Source: Colwellia sp.
GTDB taxonomy: Bacteria > Pseudomonadota > Gammaproteobacteria > Enterobacterales > Alteromonadaceae
Direction of reading: 5' to 3'
DNA: 64,000 bases
Assembly: GCA_013215465.1 (NCBI GenBank)
Contig: JABSOW010000001.1
Coordinates: forward strand, 79,575-143,574
Within the stretch, counting starts at the first letter, position 1. Each line of letters opens with the position of its first letter. The notes beneath the pieces are model-generated. The model was not told the DNA's origin and made no database searches. It was given only the letters and a program-made list of their open reading frames with translations. Shown here in pieces: positions 56,541 to 64,000 of the stretch. A program made the translations under genes and the position numbers.

Positions 56541-57800
56541 TTAATAACCTAACCAATCATCACGACGTTCCAATGTAACTTGTGATATTTTTTTAACTTT
56601 AACACTACCGTCAGCATAATTGGCTTGATAAATATTCACTTGGTTAATACCACGGTGATCTTCATTGGTCCAATTAGCAGATAAACACACGCCCTCTAGA
56701 CCTTTAGGAACCCAGTTTGTGTTAACATACATGCCTTTTTTAATATTTTCGCCGGTAATGCCGCCGTTGTCTTTAGCCCATTCCATTGCTTCTTTCATGA
56801 AGTATGTTGAACATACGCCACGCATATAGTGATGAACGCGATCTTTTTTCCCTTCAGGATCTGACATTTTTGAAATTTCATGCACAAGTTTCATACCTGG
56901 TACATCGTCACCCCAAAATGGTGTCATTGTTGGGAATATATAATTTTTGATGCCATCGGTTGCTGCCTTAAAGGTATTTTTATCACCACCCCAAATGCTT
57001 GACATAAATTGAATATCAACACCAACGGTTTTACAAGATTTGATTAACGACAGCACTGAGCCACCGATGTTAGCAATATAACCGTAGTTTGAACCCGAAC
57101 TTTTAATGCTTAAACATTGCGCTTTAAAATCACCAGGCTTCATCGATACAACTACTGGGGGTAAAACATTAAAGCCAAGCTCTTCAGCATACTCTGCACA
57201 AGCAGCTTTAGGCGCATTTGGGAAAGGATGGTTTGCACCTATATGAGTAAATTTTGGTTTTCCTTTACTGCCTTTGCTTTTAAAATCTTCCGCTGCCCAT
57301 TGCACTAAACCACGACAAGCATCTGAATAGGAAGCGCCATAAAAGAAGTTATAAGGTGCTGGTTTTTTCGTGTGAGGGTTTTTACCGGTAGGATCGGTTA
57401 AATGCCCAGAATAAGACGCTGAGAAAACAGGGGTTTTATCACGGGCAACAAATGAGATTAACGCTTCAGTATCTGCTGTACCCCAGCCTTGCATTGCTAC
57501 CATGCCCTTACGAGATTTCCATTTTTTATAGGCAGCAATGGCTTGCGGTACTTTATAACCATAATCAATTGTTTCAGACTCAAGTTTAGTACCACTAATA
57601 CCACCATGAGCATTGATATAAGCAAGTGAATCACGAACGCCATTAGCATAGGATTTACCTACGAAGGCAGTTGGACCTGACATATCAGCTAAATGACCAA
57701 CAAAAACAGAATCTTGTGCTTGCACTTGGCTGGTGGCACTTAATGCGATACTGACAGCAATTGAACTTACTAATATTTTTTTATTCATAACTTTTCTCAT
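56541..57800 (-). CDS. ABC transporter substrate-binding protein (LivK-type)
   Basis: A 419-residue periplasmic-binding protein. The signal peptide (MNKKILVSSIAVSIALSATS, cleavage after VQA) begins at Met5, so the start may be 57788. VGHLADMSGPTAFVGKSYAN and VPQAIAAYKKWKSRKGMVAM mark the peripla_BP_6 lobe, followed by FTHIGANHPFPNAPKAACAE and IKGGSVLS-like segments. The ligand cannot be named; homologues near CoA ligases bind aromatic and aliphatic acids. It lies between the LivM-type gene and the LivF-type gene, behind a hairpin at 57908. Confidence 0.88.
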   Translation of the reverse strand: MRKVMNKKILVSSIAVSIALSATSQVQAQDSVFVGHLADMSGPTAFVGKSYANGVRDSLAYINAHGGISGTKLESETIDYGYKVPQAIAAYKKWKSRKGMVAMQGWGTADTEALISFVARDKTPVFSASYSGHLTDPTGKNPHTKKPAPYNFFYGASYSDACRGLVQWAAEDFKSKGSKGKPKFTHIGANHPFPNAPKAACAEYAEELGFNVLPPVVVSMKPGDFKAQCLSIKSSGSNYGYIANIGGSVLSLIKSCKTVGVDIQFMSSIWGGDKNTFKAATDGIKNYIFPTMTPFWGDDVPGMKLVHEISKMSDPEGKKDRVHHYMRGVCSTYFMKEAMEWAKDNGGITGENIKKGMYVNTNWVPKGLEGVCLSANWTNEDHRGINQVNIYQANYADGSVKVKKISQVTLERRDDWLGY

Positions 57801-57907
57801 GTGAATTTCCTCAACTTGTTTTTTAGTTATTTTACCTCTTTACCTATTGCCTATTGGTATAAGTAAAGAAGGTAAGTGTTATTTTTATATTTACTTTTTA
57901 CACTTCA

Positions 57908-57947
57908 CGCAGTTAGCTTAATTAACTTCCCCATCAAGCTAACTGCG
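57908..57947 (-). terminator. Inverted repeat between LivM- and LivK-type genes
   Basis: CGCAGTTAGCTT pairs perfectly with AAGCTAACTGCG around a 16-nt loop. No T-run follows on the minus strand. Placed between the permease and the binding-protein gene, it may pause transcription or stabilise one side of a processed transcript. Confidence 0.5.
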
Positions 57948-57986
57948 CTTTATTCTCAAGAGCTTACTTGTGTTTTAATCAAACGA

Positions 57987-59060
57987 TTAGTAAGCAAATG
58001 GGTAGAATTTCCAATAGTTTTTAATTTGTGTCCAACGGTGTGCTAAACCTTCAGGTTCAAAAATTAAAAATCCAATTATTACTAGGCCAATAGCCATTTC
58101 TTTGATATAAGCTAAACCATCAATAACAAATGGAATGTTACCCCAATCGGTCATTTTCATGACACCAACACCGCTTTCTAATACTTCAGGTAAGAACACC
58201 ATAAAGACAACACCCATTAAAGTACCCTTTATCGAGCCTAAGCCACCGATAATGATCATCGCTAAGAATTGAATAGACATCATAATGGTGAAACCTTCTG
58301 CCGATACATAACCTAAGTAATGGGCATATAGCGCACCACCAATACCAGCATAAAAAGACGATATACCAAATGAAAGTAAGCGATATTTATTTAACTTTAC
58401 CCCCATAATTTCAGCTGATAAGTAATGATCACGTACCGCAACAAAGGCACGTCCATCACGGCTACGCATTAAGTTACAGCCCCAGATAAACATAAAGACT
58501 AGTGCAAATAATGCAATATAGTAAAAGCTTTCATCGGTATCAAACACAAAACCAAATAAGTTTACTGGGTCGGCCACTGAACCTGCTGCACCACCAGAAA
58601 ACCAGTCTGCACGGGCGAAGAAATCTTCGATGATAAATTGCGAGGCAAGTGTCGCTATCGCTAAATACAAACCTTTGATTCTAGCAGCTGGCGCACCAAA
58701 CATCATACCAACGCCCATGGTTAAGAATCCCGCTAAAGGGATACATAAAAACACAGGAATATGAAAGCTTACGTTTAACCAAGCCGAAGCAAACGCACCA
58801 AAGCCAAAGAAAGCACCGTGACCTAACGATATCTGGCCGGTGTAGCCCACTAAAATATTCAACCCTAATGCAGCAATGCCCAAATAGGATATTTGAATTA
58901 ATAAGGTAATAAAGTAACCATCAACAACTAACGGTGCAAAGCACAACGCTATAATGGTAAAAATAGTCACCCAACGGATAGTTTTCGTTTCAAAAATTGT
59001 ATTATCTTGTTTATAGCTAGTGCGGAAATCTCCGCACGGGCGCATGGCTAAACTAGACAT
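57987..59060 (-). CDS. ABC transporter permease (LivM-type)
   Basis: A 357-residue inner-membrane permease with about 9-10 helices. GYTGQISLGHGAFFGFGAFA is the family signature near residue 72, GLYLAIATLASQFIIEDFFA follows, then RDGRAFVAVRDHYLSAEIMG (the EAA-like loop) and MIIIGGLGSIKGTLMGVVFM. The N-terminus carries an extra cytoplasmic segment. It is encoded 77 bp downstream of the LivH-type gene and pairs with it. Confidence 0.92.
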   Translation of the reverse strand: MSSLAMRPCGDFRTSYKQDNTIFETKTIRWVTIFTIIALCFAPLVVDGYFITLLIQISYLGIAALGLNILVGYTGQISLGHGAFFGFGAFASAWLNVSFHIPVFLCIPLAGFLTMGVGMMFGAPAARIKGLYLAIATLASQFIIEDFFARADWFSGGAAGSVADPVNLFGFVFDTDESFYYIALFALVFMFIWGCNLMRSRDGRAFVAVRDHYLSAEIMGVKLNKYRLLSFGISSFYAGIGGALYAHYLGYVSAEGFTIMMSIQFLAMIIIGGLGSIKGTLMGVVFMVFLPEVLESGVGVMKMTDWGNIPFVIDGLAYIKEMAIGLVIIGFLIFEPEGLAHRWTQIKNYWKFYPFAY

Positions 59061-59137
59061 AAATCACTCCTAAATAATTATTTTTCTTAAGCGAGCAGTA
59101 CACTACTGCTCGCTCATCATATTTATACAAACAATTG

Positions 59138-60031
59138 CTATATACGTTCAATGTCTTGGGTACCAAATAAACCGTAGGGTTTGAACCAAAGAATAATTAA
59201 CAACACATAAAATGGTGCGATATCGTACATATTACCAATATGTAAATATTGACTATCAAAAAACTCAGCTACGTTTTCTAATACACCGATGATAAGACCA
59301 CCAACAATTGCGCCAATAATTGAGTCTAGCCCGCCTAAAATAACGGCTGGGAATACTTTGATACCCATAATAGAAAGTGAATCTGAAACGCCATTAACCA
59401 TACCAAGCACTATTCCTGCGGTAGCAGAAACTGTTGCAGCAATGCCCCAACTCATCGCAAAAACATGTTTTATAGATATGCCTAAACTTTGAGAGGCTTG
59501 TTGATCAAAAGCAGTCGCTCTCATTGCTAAGCCATGTTTAGAATGTTTAAAGAATAAATAGAATGCGACCATGATAATTAACGCTATCACTGTACTCATT
59601 AAGTACGCCATTTCTACATTTAAGCCCAAGATATTAATCGACTCAGTATCAAATACTTTCGGATAACTTTGCGGTGAAACACCAAATATCCATTTCATTA
59701 AGGCTTGGAAGAAAATAGACAGGCCGATAGTCACCATGATCACCGAGATAATTGGCTCACCAATCATAGGACGCAGTACTATCATTTGTAACAGCACACC
59801 AAAACCTGCCATAAATACCAGTGTTAATAAAAACCCTAGAAAAAATGGCAACTCTAAGTAAACCAATGAAGCCCAACAGACCCAGGCACCAATAAGTAAA
59901 AACTCACCTTGGGCAAAGTTAACAATTTTTGTTGATTTATAAACCAACACAAAACACATACCAATTACACCGTACAACAAGCCAACAATAAGGCCATTGA
60001 CGACTAATTGAGTTAAGAGTTCAAAATTCAT
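59138..60031 (-). CDS. ABC transporter permease (LivH-type)
   Basis: A 297-residue permease with about 8 helices. VNGLIVGLLYGVIGMCFVLV and YKSTKIVNFAQGEFLLIGAW are the LivH hallmark. FDQQASQSLGISIKHVFAMS is the cytoplasmic EAA-like loop, and AVILGGLDSIIGAIVGGLII the conserved C-terminal segment. The start overlaps the stop of the acyl-CoA synthetase gene by 4 bp, so the two are coupled. Confidence 0.93.
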   Translation of the reverse strand: MNFELLTQLVVNGLIVGLLYGVIGMCFVLVYKSTKIVNFAQGEFLLIGAWVCWASLVYLELPFFLGFLLTLVFMAGFGVLLQMIVLRPMIGEPIISVIMVTIGLSIFFQALMKWIFGVSPQSYPKVFDTESINILGLNVEMAYLMSTVIALIIMVAFYLFFKHSKHGLAMRATAFDQQASQSLGISIKHVFAMSWGIAATVSATAGIVLGMVNGVSDSLSIMGIKVFPAVILGGLDSIIGAIVGGLIIGVLENVAEFFDSQYLHIGNMYDIAPFYVLLIILWFKPYGLFGTQDIERI

Positions 60032-62004
60032 GATGCTTTCCTCTGAGTTTGACTACTTGTTGACGAAACAGCACTACCATCATTTTCAATTACCGTAGCA
60101 ACTTTAAGTGACGTTCGAATACGTGAGCTACCACCATCTTGGAAGGTAATGACAGTATCTATATCAACCATGTCTTGGTTGTCATAAATAGACTCAATAA
60201 TGTCACCGTATTTATCAGCAATTACCGAGCGTCGTACTTTACGTGTACGCGTTAATTCACCGTCATCTGCATCAAGCTCTTTATAAAGCAAGATAAACTT
60301 ATTTATTTTTTGTGCATCCGGTAATGTTGCATTAACCTTTTCCACTTCCTCACTAAGCTTTTGATAAACTTCAGGTAAAGCCGAAAGACTAGTGTAATTA
60401 GTAAAGCCTAAACCTTGTTGTTCTGCCCACTTAGAAACAATAGAAAAACGAATACAAATAATGGCACTTAAGTAAGGCATGTCTTTACCTAAGATAACCG
60501 CTTCACCAATAAATGATGAGAATTTCAGCTTGTTTTCTATATATTGTGGTGAGTACTGCACACCATTACTGGTTTTAGCTAAATCTTTAATTCGGTCAAT
60601 AATAACCAAATGCCCTGACGGTTTGAAATAACCCGCATCGCCAGTATGCATCCAACCATCAATAACATCTTCATCATAGGCTTTTTGATTATCTAAATAA
60701 CCGGTGAACATACCAACCGTTCTAGCGATAACCTCACCGACACCTTCTTTATCGGTGTTAATAACTTTAACTTCGGCGGTATCAAAAGCAACACCAACAC
60801 TGTCGTAGTCAACATCATTTGCTTTGTGAACTGTGTAAGCACCACATAGCTCAGTTTGACCATAAAGCTGACGTAACGGTACACCAATAGTTTGGAAGAA
60901 CCTAAAGGTGTCAGGCCCCATTGCCGCGCCACCGGTTGCCGCTGATTTTAAATTACTGAAACCTAATCTATCTTTTAAGGCATTCATTAGTATAAGATCG
61001 GCAAACCATGAACGTTTTCCCTCTAATTGTGCTTTTTCAGATATCGCAAAGGCATAATCAAATAACTTTTGTTTAAGTGGCGTTGAATCCATCATCCGGG
61101 CTTTAACGTCGGCTAAAATACCTTCCCATACGCGTGGTGCCAGTAAAACAAAATTGGGGCCAATTTCACGTAAATCGGCCATAAGTGTTTCTTGCCCTTC
61201 AACAAAGTTGACTATTTGACGAGAAATCAAGGCTTGGCCAACGGCATAGACTTGTTCCATGATCCATGGCAAAGGTAAAACCGACACGTAATTGTCACCT
61301 GGTTGGCGAGGATCGGCACGTAAATATGAACTACAGTGCTTAACAAAATTACCACCACGTAAAAAGGCTATTTTAGGTTTTGAGGTGGTACCTGAAGTTG
61401 TACAGTAAAGAGCAGTTTCATCCGCATCAGTCGCATCAACATAGGTGTCATATAGCTCAGGCGACATTTTATCTATTTCTTGTCCCTGCTTATATATATC
61501 TTCAATGCTGATCAAACGTTTATCGTCATATTTACGCATACCACGCGGATCACAATAAACAATAATTTTCACATCATCAATTTCATCACCTAGCTCAAGT
61601 AATTTATCACACTGCTCTTCATCTTCAGCAATAACAACAGTGGCATTACTTTTATTAAGTAAGTAAACCACTTCTTCATGTAAAGAGTCTTGGAAAATAC
61701 CGATTGAGTAACACCCCATCGCATGCGCGGCTATTTCACCCCAAACCCACTCTGGTCTGTTATCACCTAATAAGGCGATAGCCTCTTTAGGGTTAACTCC
61801 TAGTTTTCTTAACGCTAACGATATCCACTTAACGCGATCACTATAATCTTGCCAGTTAAATTCGTTCCAAATACCAAACTCTTTTTCACGCATGGCAATA
61901 TCATTTGGCCAACTTTTTGCGTTATGTCTCAGTATTTTTGGAAAAGTATCTAACTCTCCCATTTCATAGTCTTTACTTGTAGGTACTTGTAGTGAGCTTG
62001 ACAT
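60028..62004 (-). CDS. Long-chain-type acyl-CoA synthetase (AMP-binding)
   Basis: A 658-residue ANL enzyme of the FadD15/long-chain AMP-ligase style. Motifs: ALYCTTSGTTSKPKIAFLRG (P-loop), LYGQTELCGAYTVHKAND (A5), GWMHTGDAGYFKPSG (A7), IIDRIKDLAKTSNGVQYSPQ (A8), and TRTRKVRRSVIADKYGDIIE with the terminal Lys/Arg region. Its start overlaps the LivG-type stop (TAATG) and its stop overlaps the LivH-type start. This position inside an ABC operon suggests activation of the imported acid right after uptake. The substrate is not predictable from motifs. Confidence 0.9.
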   Translation of the reverse strand: MSSSLQVPTSKDYEMGELDTFPKILRHNAKSWPNDIAMREKEFGIWNEFNWQDYSDRVKWISLALRKLGVNPKEAIALLGDNRPEWVWGEIAAHAMGCYSIGIFQDSLHEEVVYLLNKSNATVVIAEDEEQCDKLLELGDEIDDVKIIVYCDPRGMRKYDDKRLISIEDIYKQGQEIDKMSPELYDTYVDATDADETALYCTTSGTTSKPKIAFLRGGNFVKHCSSYLRADPRQPGDNYVSVLPLPWIMEQVYAVGQALISRQIVNFVEGQETLMADLREIGPNFVLLAPRVWEGILADVKARMMDSTPLKQKLFDYAFAISEKAQLEGKRSWFADLILMNALKDRLGFSNLKSAATGGAAMGPDTFRFFQTIGVPLRQLYGQTELCGAYTVHKANDVDYDSVGVAFDTAEVKVINTDKEGVGEVIARTVGMFTGYLDNQKAYDEDVIDGWMHTGDAGYFKPSGHLVIIDRIKDLAKTSNGVQYSPQYIENKLKFSSFIGEAVILGKDMPYLSAIICIRFSIVSKWAEQQGLGFTNYTSLSALPEVYQKLSEEVEKVNATLPDAQKINKFILLYKELDADDGELTRTRKVRRSVIADKYGDIIESIYDNQDMVDIDTVITFQDGGSSRIRTSLKVATVIENDGSAVSSTSSQTQRKAS

Positions 62005-62813
62005 TAACTAGCCTCCTGTAAACTATCTTCATCATCATCTTCTATGCCTAAATAAGCACGTTTAACATGAGGATCGGCCATCACTTCTTCAGGTAAGCCT
62101 GACATTAGTTTCTTACCAAAATCAAGTACCATCACTTGATGTGAAATATCCATCACTACGCTCATATCATGCTCAATCATTACTACTGTGATGCCAAACT
62201 CTTCATTTAAATCGAGAATATAACGAGCCATATCTTCTTTTTCTTCCAAATTCATACCAGCCATAGGCTCATCGAGAAGAATTAACTTGGGCTTTAATGC
62301 CATGGCACGTGCTAGCTCAACACGCTTACGTAAACCATAAGACAAGGTGCCAGCAACAGATTTTCTGATATGAGAAATCTCTAAAAAGTCGATTATTTCT
62401 TCACAATAACGACGGTGGGCAAGCTCTTCTTTTTGCGCTGGTGATGCCCAATATAAAGGCCCAGTTAACCAGTTGTTTTTCAATAAGTGATGACGGCCAA
62501 CCATGATATTGTCTAAAACCGACATATGACCAAACAGGGCTAAATTTTGAAACGTTCGTCCCATGCCAAGATCTGCTCGGTCATTTGGACGTAGATTAGT
62601 GACAATTTTGTCATTGAAAATAACATTTCCAGAATTTGGTTGATACCGTCCAGAAACGCAGTTAAGCATGGAGGTTTTACCTGCACCGTTAGGACCGATA
62701 ATGGAAAATACAGAGCCACGGGGTACTTCAAAGCTAACGTCGGTTAATGCTTTTACACCACCAAACGCTAATGAAATATTCTCTACTTTGAGTATTGACT
62801 CAGTCATACTCAC
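62004..62813 (-). CDS. ABC transporter ATP-binding protein (LivG-type)
   Basis: A 269-residue nucleotide-binding subunit. Walker A IGPNGAGKTSMLNCVSGRYQ, the LivG-specific long loop with NLALFGHMSVLDNIMVGRHH, the signature LSYGLRKRVELARAMALKP, and Walker B LILLDEPMAGMNLEEKEDMA are present. It is first in the leftward operon LivG-type, ligase, LivH, LivM, LivK and LivF. The porin gene upstream has its own terminator, so the promoter of this operon lies within 62814-62896. Confidence 0.93.
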   Translation of the reverse strand: MSMTESILKVENISLAFGGVKALTDVSFEVPRGSVFSIIGPNGAGKTSMLNCVSGRYQPNSGNVIFNDKIVTNLRPNDRADLGMGRTFQNLALFGHMSVLDNIMVGRHHLLKNNWLTGPLYWASPAQKEELAHRRYCEEIIDFLEISHIRKSVAGTLSYGLRKRVELARAMALKPKLILLDEPMAGMNLEEKEDMARYILDLNEEFGITVVMIEHDMSVVMDISHQVMVLDFGKKLMSGLPEEVMADPHVKRAYLGIEDDDEDSLQEAS

Positions 62814-62896
62814 ACTCCTAAATTGATAAATAATATATGCGTTTTGACACGCTCACTGACATCCTGTCATTGCGATTTACCGTACGTCCTGTACAT

Positions 62897-62922
62897 AAAA
62901 AAAAGGGGGGAAATTCCCCCCT
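62897..62922 (-). terminator. Intrinsic terminator of porin 2
   Basis: On the minus strand GGGGGG-AATTT-CCCCCC is followed by eight T residues, about 73 bp after the porin stop codon. It is a strong G/C stem with a full U-tract. Confidence 0.9.
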
Positions 62923-62994
62923 CAAAAACGTAACAACAAAATGGGAACTGTTACGGGTGCAAAGCTATTGCTAACTCAGCTAAAATTCGTACAA

Positions 62995-64000
62995 CTAAAG
63001 TACATAACGCATAGTTAGTTGCGCAAAGTTAGAATCTGCGTCTTGGTCATCTCTTGAGTAATTACCCACTTCAACACCTACCGCTAATTGCTTAGTTAGG
63101 TTTTTGAATAAGTTAACGCTCCATTGCGTGCTTTCCCAACCTGCAATGTCCGCTTCAGCATGACCATAAGCCACGGTAGTTCTTAAATCATCGCTCCAGA
63201 AGTGACGATAGGCGGCAATATATGAGGTGGTTTCTTCCGCTTCTTCACCTACAACATCAGCTGCTGAAACAACACCCACGTAACGACCGACATTACCGCC
63301 ATGTACTTGGAAACGAAGATCATCTTTACCAAAGGTTTTAATACGACCGGCAACTGAGTAACCAATAGCTGTTTCAGTATTACCTAGTGCGGTATTTAAT
63401 TGACGACCAAGACCGGCTACAGAAATGTTACCCCAATCGCCTTTGAAGCTATATTTAGCGATAACATCAGGCACATCATCTAGGCTACCGTCACCACCAA
63501 AAGTATATGGATTTTCAAGTGATACTTGGAAATTACCCATGGTATAGCGTATTTGACCTTGACGGATAAACGCTAAACCATTCGCTGGGCCAGCAAAATC
63601 AGCAGTTTCAGGAATAGCACTGGTGTTCATAAACGTAGTCCATGTTTGACCAACAACCACGTCTTTATATTTAATAAAGGCATGACGAAGACGCGGACTA
63701 GCAGAGTTAGAAATTATTTGATTACCTTGAGCACTGTTAATAAAATCCAATTCAATAAAGCCCATCACTTCGCCATGGGTGTATTTCATGTTAAAACGAG
63801 TTTCGTTAGCATTTAAGTTAAGTTGTGATTTACTCGTACCGTCAAAGGCGCCATCAGGACCGTTGCCTTTTGCAGTACCAGCACCTAACCAAAATGGTCT
63901 GTAGGCAACGTCACCATCAACATAGCGCGCATCGACTTTAATGTAGCCACCAAAAGATATTTTACTATCATCAGATAATTTGATGTCGTAACCAGCATTT
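62995..64000 (-). CDS. DcaP-type outer-membrane porin 2 (partial, start outside window)
   Basis: The minus-strand frame stays open to the window edge: NAGYDIKLSDDSKISFGGYI near 63980, then KVDARYVDGDVAYRPFWLG, and onward to the stop at 62995. SPRLRHAFIKYKDVVVGQTW and TTFMNTSAIPETADFAGPAN match porin 1 at 15831 almost throughout, with a terminal strand ending in RYVL. The signal peptide lies outside. As first gene before the ABC-ligase cluster it is likely the outer-membrane pore for that system; DcaP members have been linked to dicarboxylates and other acids. Confidence 0.9.
   Translation of the reverse strand, partial: NAGYDIKLSDDSKISFGGYIKVDARYVDGDVAYRPFWLGAGTAKGNGPDGAFDGTSKSQLNLNANETRFNMKYTHGEVMGFIELDFINSAQGNQIISNSASPRLRHAFIKYKDVVVGQTWTTFMNTSAIPETADFAGPANGLAFIRQGQIRYTMGNFQVSLENPYTFGGDGSLDDVPDVIAKYSFKGDWGNISVAGLGRQLNTALGNTETAIGYSVAGRIKTFGKDDLRFQVHGGNVGRYVGVVSAADVVGEEAEETTSYIAAYRHFWSDDLRTTVAYGHAEADIAGWESTQWSVNLFKNLTKQLAVGVEVGNYSRDDQDADSNFAQLTMRYVL

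Overview
The window is AT-rich, densely coded chromosomal DNA. Its gene set (pheST-ihfA, folP-glmM-tpiA-secG-tRNA-Leu, ftsH-rlmE/yhbY, rlmF, a ydiJ-type FAD/Fe-S oxidase, DUF2947, HD-GYP signalling, DcaP-type porins) points to a marine gammaproteobacterium of the Alteromonadales, most like Colwellia or a close relative. That placement rests on gene content and protein style only; no database search was run.

Region 1 (1-19.2 kb) is a catabolic island. A leftward run carries electron-transfer flavoprotein (etfBA), two hotdog thioesterases, an enoyl-CoA hydratase, a nitronate monooxygenase-like flavoprotein, a FadB/FadJ-type hydratase/dehydrogenase, a thiolase and an acyl-CoA synthetase. A rightward operon carries three acyl-CoA dehydrogenases. 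A DcaP-type porin and an unassigned polytopic membrane protein follow. The second and third dehydrogenases resemble the large and small subunits of pimeloyl-CoA dehydrogenase (PimC/PimD); the bifunctional enzyme, thiolase and ligase match the other pim/dca functions. The best reading is beta-oxidation of dicarboxylic or similar acids. A 17-bp palindrome (consensus near ATTCCGC-N3-GCGGAAT) occurs four times, all in gaps between these genes, suggesting one local regulon.

Region 2 (9.5-11 kb, 14.8-15.8 kb, 19.4-21.4 kb and 25.3-25.5 kb) is a graveyard of broken elements. It holds relics of an IS630-type transposase, an EmrB-like exporter, a group II intron, glutaryl-CoA dehydrogenase, a class III CoA-transferase, an IS200-type transposase and an IS3-type OrfA. 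It also holds an intact IS200-like element abutting an IS91-type transposase fragment.

Region 3 (21.5-44 kb) is mostly housekeeping: an HD-GYP phosphodiesterase with periplasmic sensors, tRNA-Leu(GAG), secG, tpiA, glmM, folP, ftsH, rlmE, yhbY, ihfA, pheT, pheS and a ydiJ-like oxidase. It is interrupted at 32.7-36.4 kb by a decaying block in which a truncated alkaline phosphatase-type gene meets a truncated batB gene, followed by a frameshifted batD.

Region 4 (44-53.5 kb) has a heavy-metal-type RND efflux operon with a DUF3240 gene, a divergent membrane-anchored LuxR-type regulator, an AEC transporter that looks foreign, DUF2947 and rlmF.

Region 5 (53.5-64 kb) is a leftward cluster: a second DcaP-type porin (cut by the window end), a branched-chain-amino-acid-type ABC transporter (livG, H, M, K, F types), a long-chain-type acyl-CoA synthetase, a PaaK-like ligase and a thioesterase. 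It forms an uptake and CoA-activation module for an organic acid.
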